Of a stretch of 52,350 nt of DNA, positions 35,772 through 45,081 are shown one piece after another. Both the position numbers and the translations under genes were made by a program. Numbering within the stretch: position 1 is the first letter of the stretch; the number at the start of each line of letters is the position of its first letter. A model generated the notes under the pieces. It was not told the origin of the DNA and made no database searches. It saw only the letters and a list, made by a program, of their open reading frames with translations. The DNA comes from Burkholderiales bacterium. GTDB lineage: Bacteria; Pseudomonadota; Gammaproteobacteria; Burkholderiales; Burkholderiaceae_E. Where the stretch lies: contig JAIYCW010000051.1 of the NCBI GenBank assembly GCA_027487815.1, positions 1 to 52,350 on the forward strand, given 5' to 3'.

Positions 35772-36548
35772 TCATTGATCGTAACCGGGTGAATGCCGGG
35801 CGAGGCGCCGCATTAAGCCAGGCCATGCCAGGCTGCCGCCCATGCCTTTGGTGACGGCCTGCACGTTGCGCTTAACGCCAGAAAGCACCGCCTGCGGCAC
35901 TGAAATCAATTCGCTGCCGCCAGCCATCGCGCCCACCTGAATCTCGCAGGCTCGCTGGAGGTTGTACAGTACCAAAAACGCATCCGCCACGGTGGGCCCC
36001 ACCGAGAGCAAGCCGTGGTTACGAAGGATCATCATCGAGTTGGTGCCCAGATCATTCACGAGCCGCGGCTTCTCGTCATCCGATACCGCAATGCCTTCAT
36101 AGTCGTGATACGAAAGACTCGACATTGCAATCGTCGCCTGTTGCGAAATCGGCAGTAGCCCGGCCTTTTGCGCCGATACAGCAATACCCGCCATGGTGTG
36201 GGTATGCATCACGCAGACCACGTCCTCGCGCGCATGATGGATCGCACTATGAATCACAAAGCCCGCAGGATTCACCGGATAAGGCGTGGGCATCAGCGGA
36301 GTGCACGACATATCCACTTTCACCAGCGAGGAAGCGGTGATCTCCTCAAACATCACCCCATAGGGATTGATCAGGAAGTGGTGCTCCGGCCCGGGTATAC
36401 GCGCGGAAAGATGCGTAAAAATCAAATCATCCCATCGATACATGGCTACCAGCCGGTACGCGGCAGCCAGGGCGACCCGCAGGTCCCATTCTTCCTGGCT
36501 GACTAGAGCTTTGACTGAACTCAGCTGCAATGTTTCATTAGCGCCCAT
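35772..36548 (-). CDS. Class II aldolase/adducin family protein
   Basis: A 258-residue zinc-dependent class II aldolase fold. LAAAYRLVAMYRWDDLIFTHLSARIPG, MHTHTMAGIAVSA (zinc histidines) and ILRNHGLLSVGPTVADAF (third histidine) are present. Relatives include fuculose-phosphate aldolases and decarboxylases, but the long-form group near acyl-CoA genes has no settled activity. It starts 24 bases after the CurA-like gene. Confidence 0.88.
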   Translation of the reverse strand: MGANETLQLSSVKALVSQEEWDLRVALAAAYRLVAMYRWDDLIFTHLSARIPGPEHHFLINPYGVMFEEITASSLVKVDMSCTPLMPTPYPVNPAGFVIHSAIHHAREDVVCVMHTHTMAGIAVSAQKAGLLPISQQATIAMSSLSYHDYEGIAVSDDEKPRLVNDLGTNSMMILRNHGLLSVGPTVADAFLVLYNLQRACEIQVGAMAGGSELISVPQAVLSGVKRNVQAVTKGMGGSLAWPGLMRRLARHSPGYDQ

Positions 36549-36572
36549 GGCGTGAATCTCCTTGCGAATGCT

Positions 36573-37574
36573 TTAATCGACCAACCGAACCAATTGCTTA
36601 CCGATGTTTTCACCCTTGAGCAATCCGATAAAGGCCTGCGGCGCTGCAGCGAGCCCCTGGGCAATCGACTCACGTCGCTTCAACGCCCCCGAGGCCACCA
36701 TGCCACCGAGTTCGCCCAAAGCCTGTGGCCAAAGCTCAGGATGCTCGGAAACAATAAAGCCCCGCACGGTCAGGCGATTGACCAGAATCGAACGGAAATT
36801 CTGAACCGCCAGCGATTCACCGTTGTAACCGGAAATCAGGCCACACACAGCGATTCGACCAAAAGCATTCATGCGCGCCAGGCAGGCATCAAGCACCATT
36901 CCACCCACATTATCGAAGTAGCCGTCGATACCCTGGGCAGTAGCCGCCTTGAACTCTGCGCGGAAATCTGCTGAGCGATAGTCCAGGCAAGCATCAAAGC
37001 CGAACTCGTCTTTGACAATGCCGCATTTCACGGCCCCACCGGCCACCCCAATCACGCGCGCCCCGGCGGCCTTGGCAAGCTGCCCCACAACCGCACCCAC
37101 TGCACCGGCAGCAGCTGAAACCACCACAGTCTCGCCAGCTTTAGGAGCAATGATTTTATTCAGGCCAAACCACGCGGTTACCCCTGGCATACCGACAGCA
37201 CCGAGATAAGCCGAGAGCGGCACATGAGCGTCTGAAACCTTGCGCAACGCCGCCGCAGCGCATACCCCGTGGGTTTGCCACCCGAGCATGCCCACCACTT
37301 TATCGCCAGTTTTCAGCGCATCACTTCGGCTCTCAAGCACCTCGCCAACTGTCCCGCCAATCATGACCTCGTCGAGTGCCTGGGGCGCTGCATAGGACTT
37401 TGTATCGTCCATACGGCCACGCATATACGGATCAAGCGAAAGAAAGTGGTTACGCACCAAAACCTCGCCCTCTTTGAGGGCAGGAAGCTCGGCGGACTCC
37501 AGGCGGAAATTGCCTGGTTGCACCTGCCCCTGGGGGCGCGATGCTAAAACGATACGTTGGGTCATAGTGCTCAT
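36573..37574 (-). CDS. NADP-dependent medium-chain reductase (CurA/leukotriene B4 dehydrogenase-like)
   Basis: A 333-residue zinc-free MDR enzyme that reduces alpha-beta double bonds of enones or enals with NADPH. LASRPQGQVQPGNFRLE and SLDPYMRGRMDD are the group's N-terminal motifs, and VSAAAGAVGAVVGQLAKAAGARVIGVAGG the cofactor loop; YFDNVGGMVLDACLARM and GLISGYN follow. The start overlaps the PaaI thioesterase stop by four bases. Confidence 0.93.
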   Translation of the reverse strand: MSTMTQRIVLASRPQGQVQPGNFRLESAELPALKEGEVLVRNHFLSLDPYMRGRMDDTKSYAAPQALDEVMIGGTVGEVLESRSDALKTGDKVVGMLGWQTHGVCAAAALRKVSDAHVPLSAYLGAVGMPGVTAWFGLNKIIAPKAGETVVVSAAAGAVGAVVGQLAKAAGARVIGVAGGAVKCGIVKDEFGFDACLDYRSADFRAEFKAATAQGIDGYFDNVGGMVLDACLARMNAFGRIAVCGLISGYNGESLAVQNFRSILVNRLTVRGFIVSEHPELWPQALGELGGMVASGALKRRESIAQGLAAAPQAFIGLLKGENIGKQLVRLVD

Positions 37575-37993
37575 GAAGTAGATGCCTTGTCAGAAAGATC
37601 GCGGTGTCGAATGTATTTAAAAGTGCCACTGGCTTTGGCAATCGGCTTGCCTGCGGCGTCGGTAATTTGGGCTTCGCAAAAAGCCATGGTGGCGGTACGG
37701 TGCACCAATGTTCCGTAGGCTTCAAGTCGCCCACGTGCTGGTTGCATAAACGAGGTCTTCATTTCGATAGTGACCATTCCCCGGGCCTGAGCGCCCGAGT
37801 CATCAGGCATGGAGCGGGCAGCCATGGCCATAGCCACATCCATCAGGGTAAGCACCACACCGCCGTGAACCACGCCAAAGGAGTTGGTATGACGATGTTC
37901 GGAGTCCAATACGATCAATGCCTCGCCCAATGGCCGCTCGTGATATTGAGCGCCCAAGTCGTCAACAAAAGGAATATCGATTGGAAATTTCAC
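37571..37993 (-). CDS. PaaI-family hotdog thioesterase
   Basis: A 140-residue hotdog-fold acyl-CoA thioesterase. SFGVVHGGVVLTLMDVAMAMAAR is the PaaI HGG...D signature, and EMKTSFMQPARGRL and TATMAFCEAQITD complete the domain. Such enzymes release CoA from stalled aromatic or short acyl-CoA intermediates. The start is GTG at 37993, 55 bases after the SDR gene. Confidence 0.92.
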   Translation of the reverse strand: MKFPIDIPFVDDLGAQYHERPLGEALIVLDSEHRHTNSFGVVHGGVVLTLMDVAMAMAARSMPDDSGAQARGMVTIEMKTSFMQPARGRLEAYGTLVHRTATMAFCEAQITDAAGKPIAKASGTFKYIRHRDLSDKASTS

Positions 37994-38048
37994 GGCAGGC
38001 GGCTCGGTTTTAATAGGCTCGGGTGCGGTCCAGATTAAATAGCTAGAC

Positions 38049-38837
38049 CTAAACCGCGGTCATGCCGCCATCTACCGCCAGAATTTGCCCGGAGATATGT
38101 TTGCCTGCATTTGATGCAAACAGCAGTGCAGCGCCCTTGAGGTCTTCATCATCGCCAATGCGATGCAAGGGCGTGAGCGCCTTGATCTGATCCTCAACTT
38201 TATCTAGCGTGGCACGCGTCATCTTCGAGGGAAAAAACCCTGGGGCTAGAGCATTCACGGTAATGCCATAGGCGCCCCACTCGCCCGCCAATGCGCGGGT
38301 AAAGTTCACCAGGCCACCTTTGGTCGTGTTGTAGGCCAAGGTCTTGTTGGTGCCTGGCGGATTACCACGCAGCCCGGCGATGCTTGCCACCGTGATCACG
38401 CGCCCCCAGCGCTGCGGAATCATTGCGCTGCGCCCCACTTCCTGGGTCAGCAAAAACACACCGGTCAAATTGATTTGCACCAGCTTCATCCAGGCATCCA
38501 AAGGATGATCCTCAGCGGCTGCGCCCCAAGTGGCGCCTGCGTTGTTGATCAAGATGTCGCAACCGCCAAGCTGTTTAAGCGCAGCCTGAGCAAACGCTGT
38601 CACCGCTTCAGGTTTACCCAGATCTGCCGGAATCATCGATGCTTTGATACCCCGCTCGTTGAGTGATCGCACTGCTGCTTCAAGCTCATCGGCTTTGCGC
38701 GCAGCAAGCAGAACTTCGGCTCCAGCATCACCCAGCGCTTCGGCGATCTGCAGCCCCAGGCCGCGCGATCCGCCGGTGATGATGGCCTTGCGACCAGTGA
38801 GATCGAATAGGGTTTGAACTTTAGGTAGTGTGCTCAC
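38049..38837 (-). CDS. SDR family oxidoreductase (FabG-like)
   Basis: A 262-residue SDR. KAIITGGSRGLGLQIAEALG is the NADPH loop, NNAGATWG the NNAG motif, VASIAGL the Ser region and AYNTTKGGLVNFTRALA the YxxxK pair. The Arg after GGS suggests NADPH. I chose the GTG at 38837 (STLPKVQTLFDL) with AAGG upstream; a GTG three codons earlier is possible. It likely handles a 3-hydroxyacyl-CoA or alcohol in this operon. Confidence 0.92.
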   Translation of the reverse strand: MSTLPKVQTLFDLTGRKAIITGGSRGLGLQIAEALGDAGAEVLLAARKADELEAAVRSLNERGIKASMIPADLGKPEAVTAFAQAALKQLGGCDILINNAGATWGAAAEDHPLDAWMKLVQINLTGVFLLTQEVGRSAMIPQRWGRVITVASIAGLRGNPPGTNKTLAYNTTKGGLVNFTRALAGEWGAYGITVNALAPGFFPSKMTRATLDKVEDQIKALTPLHRIGDDEDLKGAALLFASNAGKHISGQILAVDGGMTAV

Positions 38838-38874
38838 GAAATGCACCTTGAATTGAAATTAAAAAAATGCACGA

Positions 38875-40713
38875 TCATGCCGAGAACCAACCGTCTTGCA
38901 TCACGCTAGTGGTGTCATCCACCTGGGCCACCACCGCCAGCCAGGCATCAATCTTCGGTAGCTCCCAGCGCGCGAAGTATTGCGCGGCCTGCAGCTTGCC
39001 TCGATAGAAATCGTTGGGGTCATGCGCGAGCCGAGCTTGTGCAACCAAGGCCTGCTCAAGCCATATCCACCCCAGCACCAAATGGCCAAACGCTTCGAGA
39101 AACGGAGCCGCATTAGCCAGTACCAGTTCGGGTTGGGGATGCGCGCGCACTTCCTGAAGCGTGAGCAGCACCTGCTTTTGCCCATGCTGAACAGCAAGCG
39201 CGTGGGCACGTATCTGAGAAGCACCTTCGCCTTGCGCAGCATTGGCTCGAGCGATTGAATCCGTCATTCTTGCAATCAAGGCCTGCAAGGCCGCCCCACG
39301 CTGCATCTGAACCTTGCGTCCAAGCAGGTCGAGCGCCTGAATCCCATGCGTTCCCTCGTGAATAGGATTGAGCCGCTGATCCCGATAAAACTGCTCAACA
39401 CGATAGTCGCGGGTGTAGCCATAGCCGCCATGCACCTGGATCGCCAGACTATTGGCTTCCTGACACCACTGCGACGGCCAGCTTTTTGCGATGGGTGTCA
39501 AAAGCTCGAGCATGAGCCAGGCTTCATCGCGGCGCGACTCTTCCGGATGGGTGGCATGATCGTCGACCAGATTGGCACAAAACAGGTTGAGGCCCAACGC
39601 ACCTTCGACATAGGCCTTTTGCGCAAGCAGCATCCGCTTCACATCCGCATGCCGGATGATCGGCACTTGCGGGGTCGAAGGATCCTTGCCCCCTGGCAAG
39701 CGGCCCTGGGGCCGATGCCGAGCGTAGTCAAGTGCGTGCAAATAGCCGGTGTAGCCGAGCATGGTCGCGCCCAGTCCCACGCCGATCCGTGCTTCATTCA
39801 TCATATGAAACATCGCCGACAAACCCTGGCCTTCTTCACCGACGAGCTCGCCAATCGCCCCGGCCTCGCCTTCAGGCCGGAACTTACCTTCGCCAAAATT
39901 AAGCAGGCAATTGGTGGTGCCCCGATAGCCCATCTTATGATTCAAACCGGCCACCACAACATCGTTGCGCGCACCTAAACCAGCGTCGGCATTGACAAGC
40001 ACTTTGGGAACGATAAAGAGCGAGATTCCTTTGACCCCGGGGATCAATTCACCGTTAGCATCAGGTACCTTTGCAAGCACCAGATGCACGATGTTTTCCG
40101 AGAGATCCTGATCACCCCCCGAAATCCACATCTTGTTGCCGAACAATCGATAGCGTCCATCGGCCTGGCGCACAGCACGAGTCCGAATATCGGAGAGCGA
40201 TGAACCCGCCTGTGGTTCAGACAAACACATCGTGCCAAAGAATCGCCCGCTCATCATTGGCTCGACATAGCGTTTGATCTGCTCGGCGCTGCCATGCGCC
40301 ATCAGTAGGTTGGCATTACCAATCGTCAAAAAGGGATAGGAGGCCGCTCCAACGCTTGCACCGTTGAACCATGCAAAACAGGCCTTCTCCACCACGCAGG
40401 GAAGTTGCATGCCACCCATCTCAAAGGGTTGGCCCGCAGCTATCAGCCCAGCCTGACAAAACGCCTTCAACACAGGTTTGAGTTCAGCCGGGGTGCTTAC
40501 ATTCTCACCATCAAAGCGCGGCTCCTGATCATCCAGCAGCCGGTTGATGGGATAGAACTCTTCGCTCGCAATGTTTGCGCAAGTCTCCATCGCCGCATCG
40601 AAGGTTTCCCGCGAATGCTCGCTATAACGCTCCCGCTCGGTGAGCTGCTGCACCTGAAGCCATTCATAGAGATTGAACTCAAGATCGCGGCGGGAAAGAA
40701 TCAGGGATTGCAT
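38875..40713 (-). CDS. Long acyl-CoA dehydrogenase (DmdC-like, 612 residues)
   Basis: A 612-residue acyl-CoA dehydrogenase of the long group that includes 3-methylmercaptopropionyl-CoA dehydrogenase DmdC. GTMCLSEPQAGSSLSDIRTRA and NKMWISGGDQDLSENIVHLVLAK are the FAD/substrate motifs; QVHGGYGYTRDYRVEQFYRDQRLNPIHEGTHGIQALDLLGRK contains the catalytic Glu of HEGTHG. About 120 C-terminal residues extend past the normal fold. It likely serves as the FadE step of this operon. It starts six bases after the dehalogenase stop. Confidence 0.94.
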   Translation of the reverse strand: MQSLILSRRDLEFNLYEWLQVQQLTERERYSEHSRETFDAAMETCANIASEEFYPINRLLDDQEPRFDGENVSTPAELKPVLKAFCQAGLIAAGQPFEMGGMQLPCVVEKACFAWFNGASVGAASYPFLTIGNANLLMAHGSAEQIKRYVEPMMSGRFFGTMCLSEPQAGSSLSDIRTRAVRQADGRYRLFGNKMWISGGDQDLSENIVHLVLAKVPDANGELIPGVKGISLFIVPKVLVNADAGLGARNDVVVAGLNHKMGYRGTTNCLLNFGEGKFRPEGEAGAIGELVGEEGQGLSAMFHMMNEARIGVGLGATMLGYTGYLHALDYARHRPQGRLPGGKDPSTPQVPIIRHADVKRMLLAQKAYVEGALGLNLFCANLVDDHATHPEESRRDEAWLMLELLTPIAKSWPSQWCQEANSLAIQVHGGYGYTRDYRVEQFYRDQRLNPIHEGTHGIQALDLLGRKVQMQRGAALQALIARMTDSIARANAAQGEGASQIRAHALAVQHGQKQVLLTLQEVRAHPQPELVLANAAPFLEAFGHLVLGWIWLEQALVAQARLAHDPNDFYRGKLQAAQYFARWELPKIDAWLAVVAQVDDTTSVMQDGWFSA

Positions 40714-40719
40714 CGTGGT

Positions 40720-41628
40720 TTAACTCAGTTTGAAATGCTTTAGCGCAGCTCGGGCAATCGGTTCACCCCACTCCTGCAAAAAGTGCCCGCCTTCAGCCAC
40801 TTCCATGGGGGCCGGGCAGCCGCGAATCAAACGCTGCAAGCCGGCCATCACAGGGGGGCCAAGCACGGGGTCTTGTTGACCTACAGCCATAAAGGTGGAA
40901 CCCGCCCAGCCGTCACGCCAAAACACGGCAGCTTCTTGCGATATCGCAGCCCCGTCAGCTTGAGGGGTTTGAGGCACCAGGTTGGGAAACGCACGCAGGG
41001 CCGCCTTAAAGCTCGCATCAGGAAACGGGGCATCGTAGCCAGCCGCTTCTTCAGCGCTCATGTCGGGTTTGCCTCGTGCAAGCATTTTGCCCACCGGCAG
41101 GTCGGGGGTCTTATTCGAGTAAGCCTGCCACTGCGCGAATCCTTCTCCAGCGGGCTTACCTACCGCCAGCGCGGTGTTCATCACCAGCAAGTGGCTAAAG
41201 CGCTCCGGCATTGCGTGAGGCAGTGTCAGCCCCAGAAGGCCGCCCCAATCCTGCACGACGAGCAAGATGTTGTTCAACTGCATCGCCTCGATGAATTCGA
41301 GAAGGATCTGACGATGCCAGCCAAAGGAATGAGCGGCTTCATCCATCGGCTTATCCGAACGGCCAAACCCGATAAGGTCCGGCACCACCACCCGCAAACC
41401 GGCGTTGCGAAACACCGGAATCATTTTGCGATACAAAAAGCCCCAGCTTGGATTGCCGTGCAAGCACAGCACAACCGGCCCATCGGAATCCCGTTGAACC
41501 AGCGGCTCAAGATCAAGATAAGCCATACGCAATCCCTGCAATGCAGGGAGATCATCGCGATAGCTGGGCGAATAATCGAAGTCGGGCAAGTGCGCAAAGC
41601 AATGCTCGGGAGTGCGAACGGTTTGCAT
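40720..41628 (-). CDS. Haloalkane dehalogenase, HLD-I (DhlA/DhmA) type
   Basis: A 302-residue alpha/beta hydrolase that would cleave carbon-halogen bonds to give alcohol and halide. The N-terminus TVRTPEHCFAHLPDF parallels DhlA (AIRTPDQRFSNL). Nucleophile Asp127 and Trp128 are in VVQDWGGLLGLTLP, the acid Asp253 in VGQQDPVLGP and His282 in GGHFLQEWGEP. Trp167 in EGFAQW aligns with the cap Trp of DhlA. The oxyanion motif reads HGNPSW, with Asn59 where DhlA has Glu56. It lies inside a beta-oxidation operon, between thiolase and the long acyl-CoA dehydrogenase. Activity on halides is inferred from residues only. Confidence 0.9.
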   Translation of the reverse strand: MQTVRTPEHCFAHLPDFDYSPSYRDDLPALQGLRMAYLDLEPLVQRDSDGPVVLCLHGNPSWGFLYRKMIPVFRNAGLRVVVPDLIGFGRSDKPMDEAAHSFGWHRQILLEFIEAMQLNNILLVVQDWGGLLGLTLPHAMPERFSHLLVMNTALAVGKPAGEGFAQWQAYSNKTPDLPVGKMLARGKPDMSAEEAAGYDAPFPDASFKAALRAFPNLVPQTPQADGAAISQEAAVFWRDGWAGSTFMAVGQQDPVLGPPVMAGLQRLIRGCPAPMEVAEGGHFLQEWGEPIARAALKHFKLS

Positions 41629-41678
41629 ACCGGCTTTTACTTTACTTTGCTCTTGCCCTTTTGCTTACTCTCTTGTAC

Positions 41679-42857
41679 TTAGAGGATTTCCAACAATCCA
41701 GCCGCACCCATTCCACCGCCCACGCACATGGTGACGACTGCGTACTTTGCATTGCGGCGCTTGCCTTCAATCAATGCGTGCCCAGCCAAGCGCTGCCCGC
41801 TCACACCATAAGGGTGCCCAACAGCAATCGCACCGCCATTGACATTCAGCTTGTCGGGATCGATACCCAAACGGTCGCGGCAATAAATCACCTGAACTGC
41901 GAAGGCCTCATTCAACTCCCACAGGTCGATGTCCTGCACCTTGAGTCCGGCACGAGCCAAAAGCTTGGGCACAGCGAACACCGGGCCAATCCCCATCTCA
42001 TCGGGCTCGCAACCGGCGACCGCAAAACCACGAAACACGCCCAAGGGCTTGAGGCCACGCTTTTCTGCAAGCGCACGGTCCATCACGACCACTGCGCCTG
42101 CGCCATCGGAAAATTGGCTGGCGTTGCCTGCAGAGATCACGCCACCTGGTACCGCGCTACGAATCTGGCTGACGCCTTCATAGGTCGTGTCTGCACGGCG
42201 ACCTTCGTCGTCCGAAAGCGTGACTTCCCGAGTGGCGAGCTGACCAGTGTTTTTATCGGCCACACCCATAGTGACGGTGATGGGCACAATCTCATCAGCA
42301 AACTTGCCAGCAGCAGCGGCGGCGACAGCGCGCTGCTGACTTTGCACGCCATAGTGATCCTGCACCTCGCGCCCAATGCCATAACGCTTGGCGACTTGCT
42401 CGGCGGTTTGCAGCATGGGCCAGTAAATCTCTGGCTTCTTGCTATCGAGGTTGGGGTCCTTCAGAAAGTGCATATTCATTTCGTTTTGCACACACGAAAT
42501 TGATTCCACACCCCCGGCAACATATACATCTCCCTCACCGGCAATAATCCGTTGCGCCGCGAGCGCGATGGTTTGCAAGCCTGAGGAGCAAAAGCGATTC
42601 ACGGTAACACCAGACACCGTCACGGGGCAGCCCGCGGCTAAAGCAATCTGGCGAGCAATATTGCTGCCAGTGGCGCCTTCAGGATTGGCGCAGCCCATGA
42701 TGACATCTTCAATCTCACCCGCCTCGATACCTGCACGCTCAATGGCAGCCTTCACCACATGGCCGCCCATGGTTGCACCATGGGTCATGTTGAGGGAGCC
42801 GCGCCAGGATTTGGCCAGCCCGGTACGGGCAGTAGAAACAATGACAGCTTCACGCAT
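41679..42857 (-). CDS. Acetyl-CoA acyltransferase (thiolase, FadA-like)
   Basis: A 392-residue thiolase that cleaves 3-ketoacyl-CoA with CoA. The nucleophile Cys90 is in [42 protein letters not shown] and the second cysteine in [14 protein letters not shown] are all in place. Length fits FadA/PhaA. It starts 21 bases after the fadB-like gene, forming the usual beta-oxidation pair. Confidence 0.95.
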   Translation of the reverse strand: MREAVIVSTARTGLAKSWRGSLNMTHGATMGGHVVKAAIERAGIEAGEIEDVIMGCANPEGATGSNIARQIALAAGCPVTVSGVTVNRFCSSGLQTIALAAQRIIAGEGDVYVAGGVESISCVQNEMNMHFLKDPNLDSKKPEIYWPMLQTAEQVAKRYGIGREVQDHYGVQSQQRAVAAAAAGKFADEIVPITVTMGVADKNTGQLATREVTLSDDEGRRADTTYEGVSQIRSAVPGGVISAGNASQFSDGAGAVVVMDRALAEKRGLKPLGVFRGFAVAGCEPDEMGIGPVFAVPKLLARAGLKVQDIDLWELNEAFAVQVIYCRDRLGIDPDKLNVNGGAIAVGHPYGVSGQRLAGHALIEGKRRNAKYAVVTMCVGGGMGAAGLLEIL

Positions 42858-42878
42858 GATAAAAATTCCTAAGGATGA

Positions 42879-44987
42879 TCAGTTAAAAGTTTTGCCTTCG
42901 GCAGCCAACTTCGCAAGCAGCGCTGCGGGCTCCCAGAACGCTGCATCGCCAATGCCGCTCGAGCGTGCGTTTTGGGCAAACTGCCCCATTCGCATCACCA
43001 CGTTATAGAGCCCCATCATGTCAGCCACGAGCATCGGCCCGCCGCGATGCAGCGGGAAGCCATAGCCAGTGAGGTAGATCATGTCGATATCGGATGCACG
43101 CATCGCAATGCCTTCATCCAAAATCTTGGCGCCTTCATTGACCAGCGCCAGAATGAGACGGTCCACGATTTCCTGATCGCTGATCTTGCGCACTTTTGCG
43201 CCAATTTCAGCACGATGTTTTTCAATCAACTCGGTCACCACAGGATCCACCATCGCATCACGCTTACCTGCTTCGTAGCGGTACCAGCCTGCACCGGTTT
43301 TTTGACCAAAGCGCCCGAGCTCACACAGTTTGTCCGCAATCTTTGGATATTGCATGTTGGGCCGCTCCAGATACCGACGCTTGCGGATATACCAGCCCAC
43401 GTCATTGCCTGCCAGATCGCCCATACGGAAAGGGCCCATCGCAAACCCGAATTTTTCAATGGCCTTGTCCACCTGCTGAGGGCTTGCGCCTTCTTCAAGC
43501 ATGTAGAGGCCCTGACGGCTGTATTGCTCGATCATCCGGTTACCGATAAAGCCATCGCACACGCCGGAGACCACGCCAGTTTTGCGAATCTTCTTCGACA
43601 AAGCCATGGTAGTTGCCAGCACATCCTTGCCAGTCTTGGCCCCACGCACGATCTCGAGCAGCTTCATCACATTGGCTGGCGAGAAAAAGTGCGTACCAAT
43701 CACGTCTTGTGGCCGCTTGGTGAAATTGGCAATCTGGTTCACATCCAAAGTCGATGTGTTGGAGGCCAGGATAGCGCCGGGCTTCATGACTTCATCAAGC
43801 TTGGTAAACACCGCCTTTTTTACATCCATGTCTTCAAACACGGCTTCCACCACGATATCGGCCTGCGCCAAATCGGCGTAATCCATCGTGCCCTTGATAA
43901 GCCCGACCCGCTTCTCGGCATCCTCGGGCTTCAGACGCCCTTTTTTCACTGTGCTCTCATAGTTCTTGCGAATGATGCCAAGGCCTTTCTCAAGCGCCTC
44001 GGGCTTGGCCTCAAGCACGATCACTGGTATGCCAGCGTTGGCAAAGTTCATCGCAATACCACCGCCCATCGTGCCTGCGCCAATCACTGCTGCAGACTGA
44101 ATGGTCCGCAAGGGCGTGTCTTCGGGCACATCGGGAATTTTGCTCGCACTACGCTCACCAAAAAACGCGTGGCGCAAAGCACGCGACTCAGGCGATTGCA
44201 AAAGTTCAATAAAAAGCGCCCGCTCGAGCTTCATGCCCTCATCAAATGATTTGCTCATTGAAGCTGCCACTGCCTCGACGCACTTTAATGGCGCAGGGAA
44301 GTTCTTGGCCACACCTGCCACCATGTTTTTTGCAAACTGGAAGAAGGCTTGAGGATTCGGATGCTTGGGCTTGAGATCGCGCACCTTGGGCAACCCACGA
44401 TTCTCAGCCAATACCTTGTGAGCAAACGCAATCGCGCCCGTCATCAGATCGCCTTCGATCAGTTCATCGAAGAGCTTGGTGCCCGCAAATTTCTCGGCCT
44501 TGACCGGCTCGCCCGACACAATGATATTGAGCGCAGCCTCAACAGGAATTACACGGGGCAAACGCTGTGTACCACCCGCACCAGGGATCAGGCCCAGTTT
44601 GACCTCGGGCAGCGCAATCAACGCGCTAGGACTTGCCACGCGGAAGTGCGCACCCAAAGCCAGCTCAAGCCCACCGCCCATGCAAACAGTGTGAACAGCA
44701 GCAATGACTGGCTTGGTGCACTGCTCAAGAATACTGATCAGGGTCAATAGGTTGGGCTCAGCGATAGCGGCCGGAGTATTGAACTCCTTGATATCTGCGC
44801 CGCCAGAGAACGCCTTGCCACCACCAGTCAAAATGATGGCCTTCACTGCAGCATCGGCCTGCGCCTGCTGCAGACCATCGGCGATACCCATCCGCAACGC
44901 ATGACCCAACCCGTTAACCGGGGGGTTATGCATTGTGATGATCGCTATGTCGCCTTGTACCGCATAGGCGGCATGTGATTGAGTCAT
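42879..44987 (-). CDS. Multifunctional enoyl-CoA hydratase/3-hydroxyacyl-CoA dehydrogenase (FadB/FadJ-like)
   Basis: A 702-residue two-domain beta-oxidation enzyme. The N-terminal crotonase domain has FSGGADIKEF, GGGLELALGAHFRVAS and LPEVKLGLIPGAGGTQRLPR with the two expected glutamates. The NAD-binding dehydrogenase begins near residue 300 with SAAVIGAGTMGGGIAMNFANAG, followed by ASNTSTLDVNQIA and GTHFFSPANVMKLLEIV. I chose the ATG at 44987, with GGAG six bases upstream; a TTG at 44999 would also be in frame. First gene of the long leftward run; a palindrome lies just upstream of its ribosome site. Confidence 0.95.
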   Translation of the reverse strand: MTQSHAAYAVQGDIAIITMHNPPVNGLGHALRMGIADGLQQAQADAAVKAIILTGGGKAFSGGADIKEFNTPAAIAEPNLLTLISILEQCTKPVIAAVHTVCMGGGLELALGAHFRVASPSALIALPEVKLGLIPGAGGTQRLPRVIPVEAALNIIVSGEPVKAEKFAGTKLFDELIEGDLMTGAIAFAHKVLAENRGLPKVRDLKPKHPNPQAFFQFAKNMVAGVAKNFPAPLKCVEAVAASMSKSFDEGMKLERALFIELLQSPESRALRHAFFGERSASKIPDVPEDTPLRTIQSAAVIGAGTMGGGIAMNFANAGIPVIVLEAKPEALEKGLGIIRKNYESTVKKGRLKPEDAEKRVGLIKGTMDYADLAQADIVVEAVFEDMDVKKAVFTKLDEVMKPGAILASNTSTLDVNQIANFTKRPQDVIGTHFFSPANVMKLLEIVRGAKTGKDVLATTMALSKKIRKTGVVSGVCDGFIGNRMIEQYSRQGLYMLEEGASPQQVDKAIEKFGFAMGPFRMGDLAGNDVGWYIRKRRYLERPNMQYPKIADKLCELGRFGQKTGAGWYRYEAGKRDAMVDPVVTELIEKHRAEIGAKVRKISDQEIVDRLILALVNEGAKILDEGIAMRASDIDMIYLTGYGFPLHRGGPMLVADMMGLYNVVMRMGQFAQNARSSGIGDAAFWEPAALLAKLAAEGKTFN

Positions 44988-45000
44988 TGGAGCCTCCAAG

Positions 45001-45022
45001 AAAACGAACAGTCGTTCGTTTT
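45001..45022. promoter_or_regulatory. Candidate TetR-type operator upstream of fadB-like gene
   Basis: A perfect inverted repeat with nine-base arms AAAACGAAC and GTTCGTTTT around a four-base centre AGTC. It ends 14 bases before the chosen ATG, directly next to the GGAG ribosome site. Size and symmetry are those of TetR-family operators controlling fatty acid degradation genes. No TetR gene is in the window, so the regulator is unidentified. Confidence 0.65.
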
Positions 45023-45027
45023 TATTT

Positions 45028-45062
45028 CAAAAAATGACGCCGAAGCTGAGGCAATCGGCGTC
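45028..45062 (-). terminator. Rho-independent terminator after livF
   Basis: On the leftward transcript GACGCCGA and TCGGCGTC form an eight-bp GC-rich stem with an 11-base loop, followed by A and six Us. It ends the fadD-livKHMGF run 20 bases after the livF stop and insulates it from the fadB promoter. Confidence 0.85.
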
Positions 45063-45081
45063 TGATCGTCAAAACACTACT

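Noticed and set aside
40783-42503. Two long + strand frames opposite the dehalogenase and thiolase genes
   Set aside because: Antisense shadows of two enzymes with intact catalytic residues.
42972-44249. 425-codon open frame on the + strand opposite the fadB-like gene
   Set aside because: It lies entirely within a clearly conserved gene, its translation has no family motifs and is His/Arg-rich as expected for an antisense frame in high-GC DNA.
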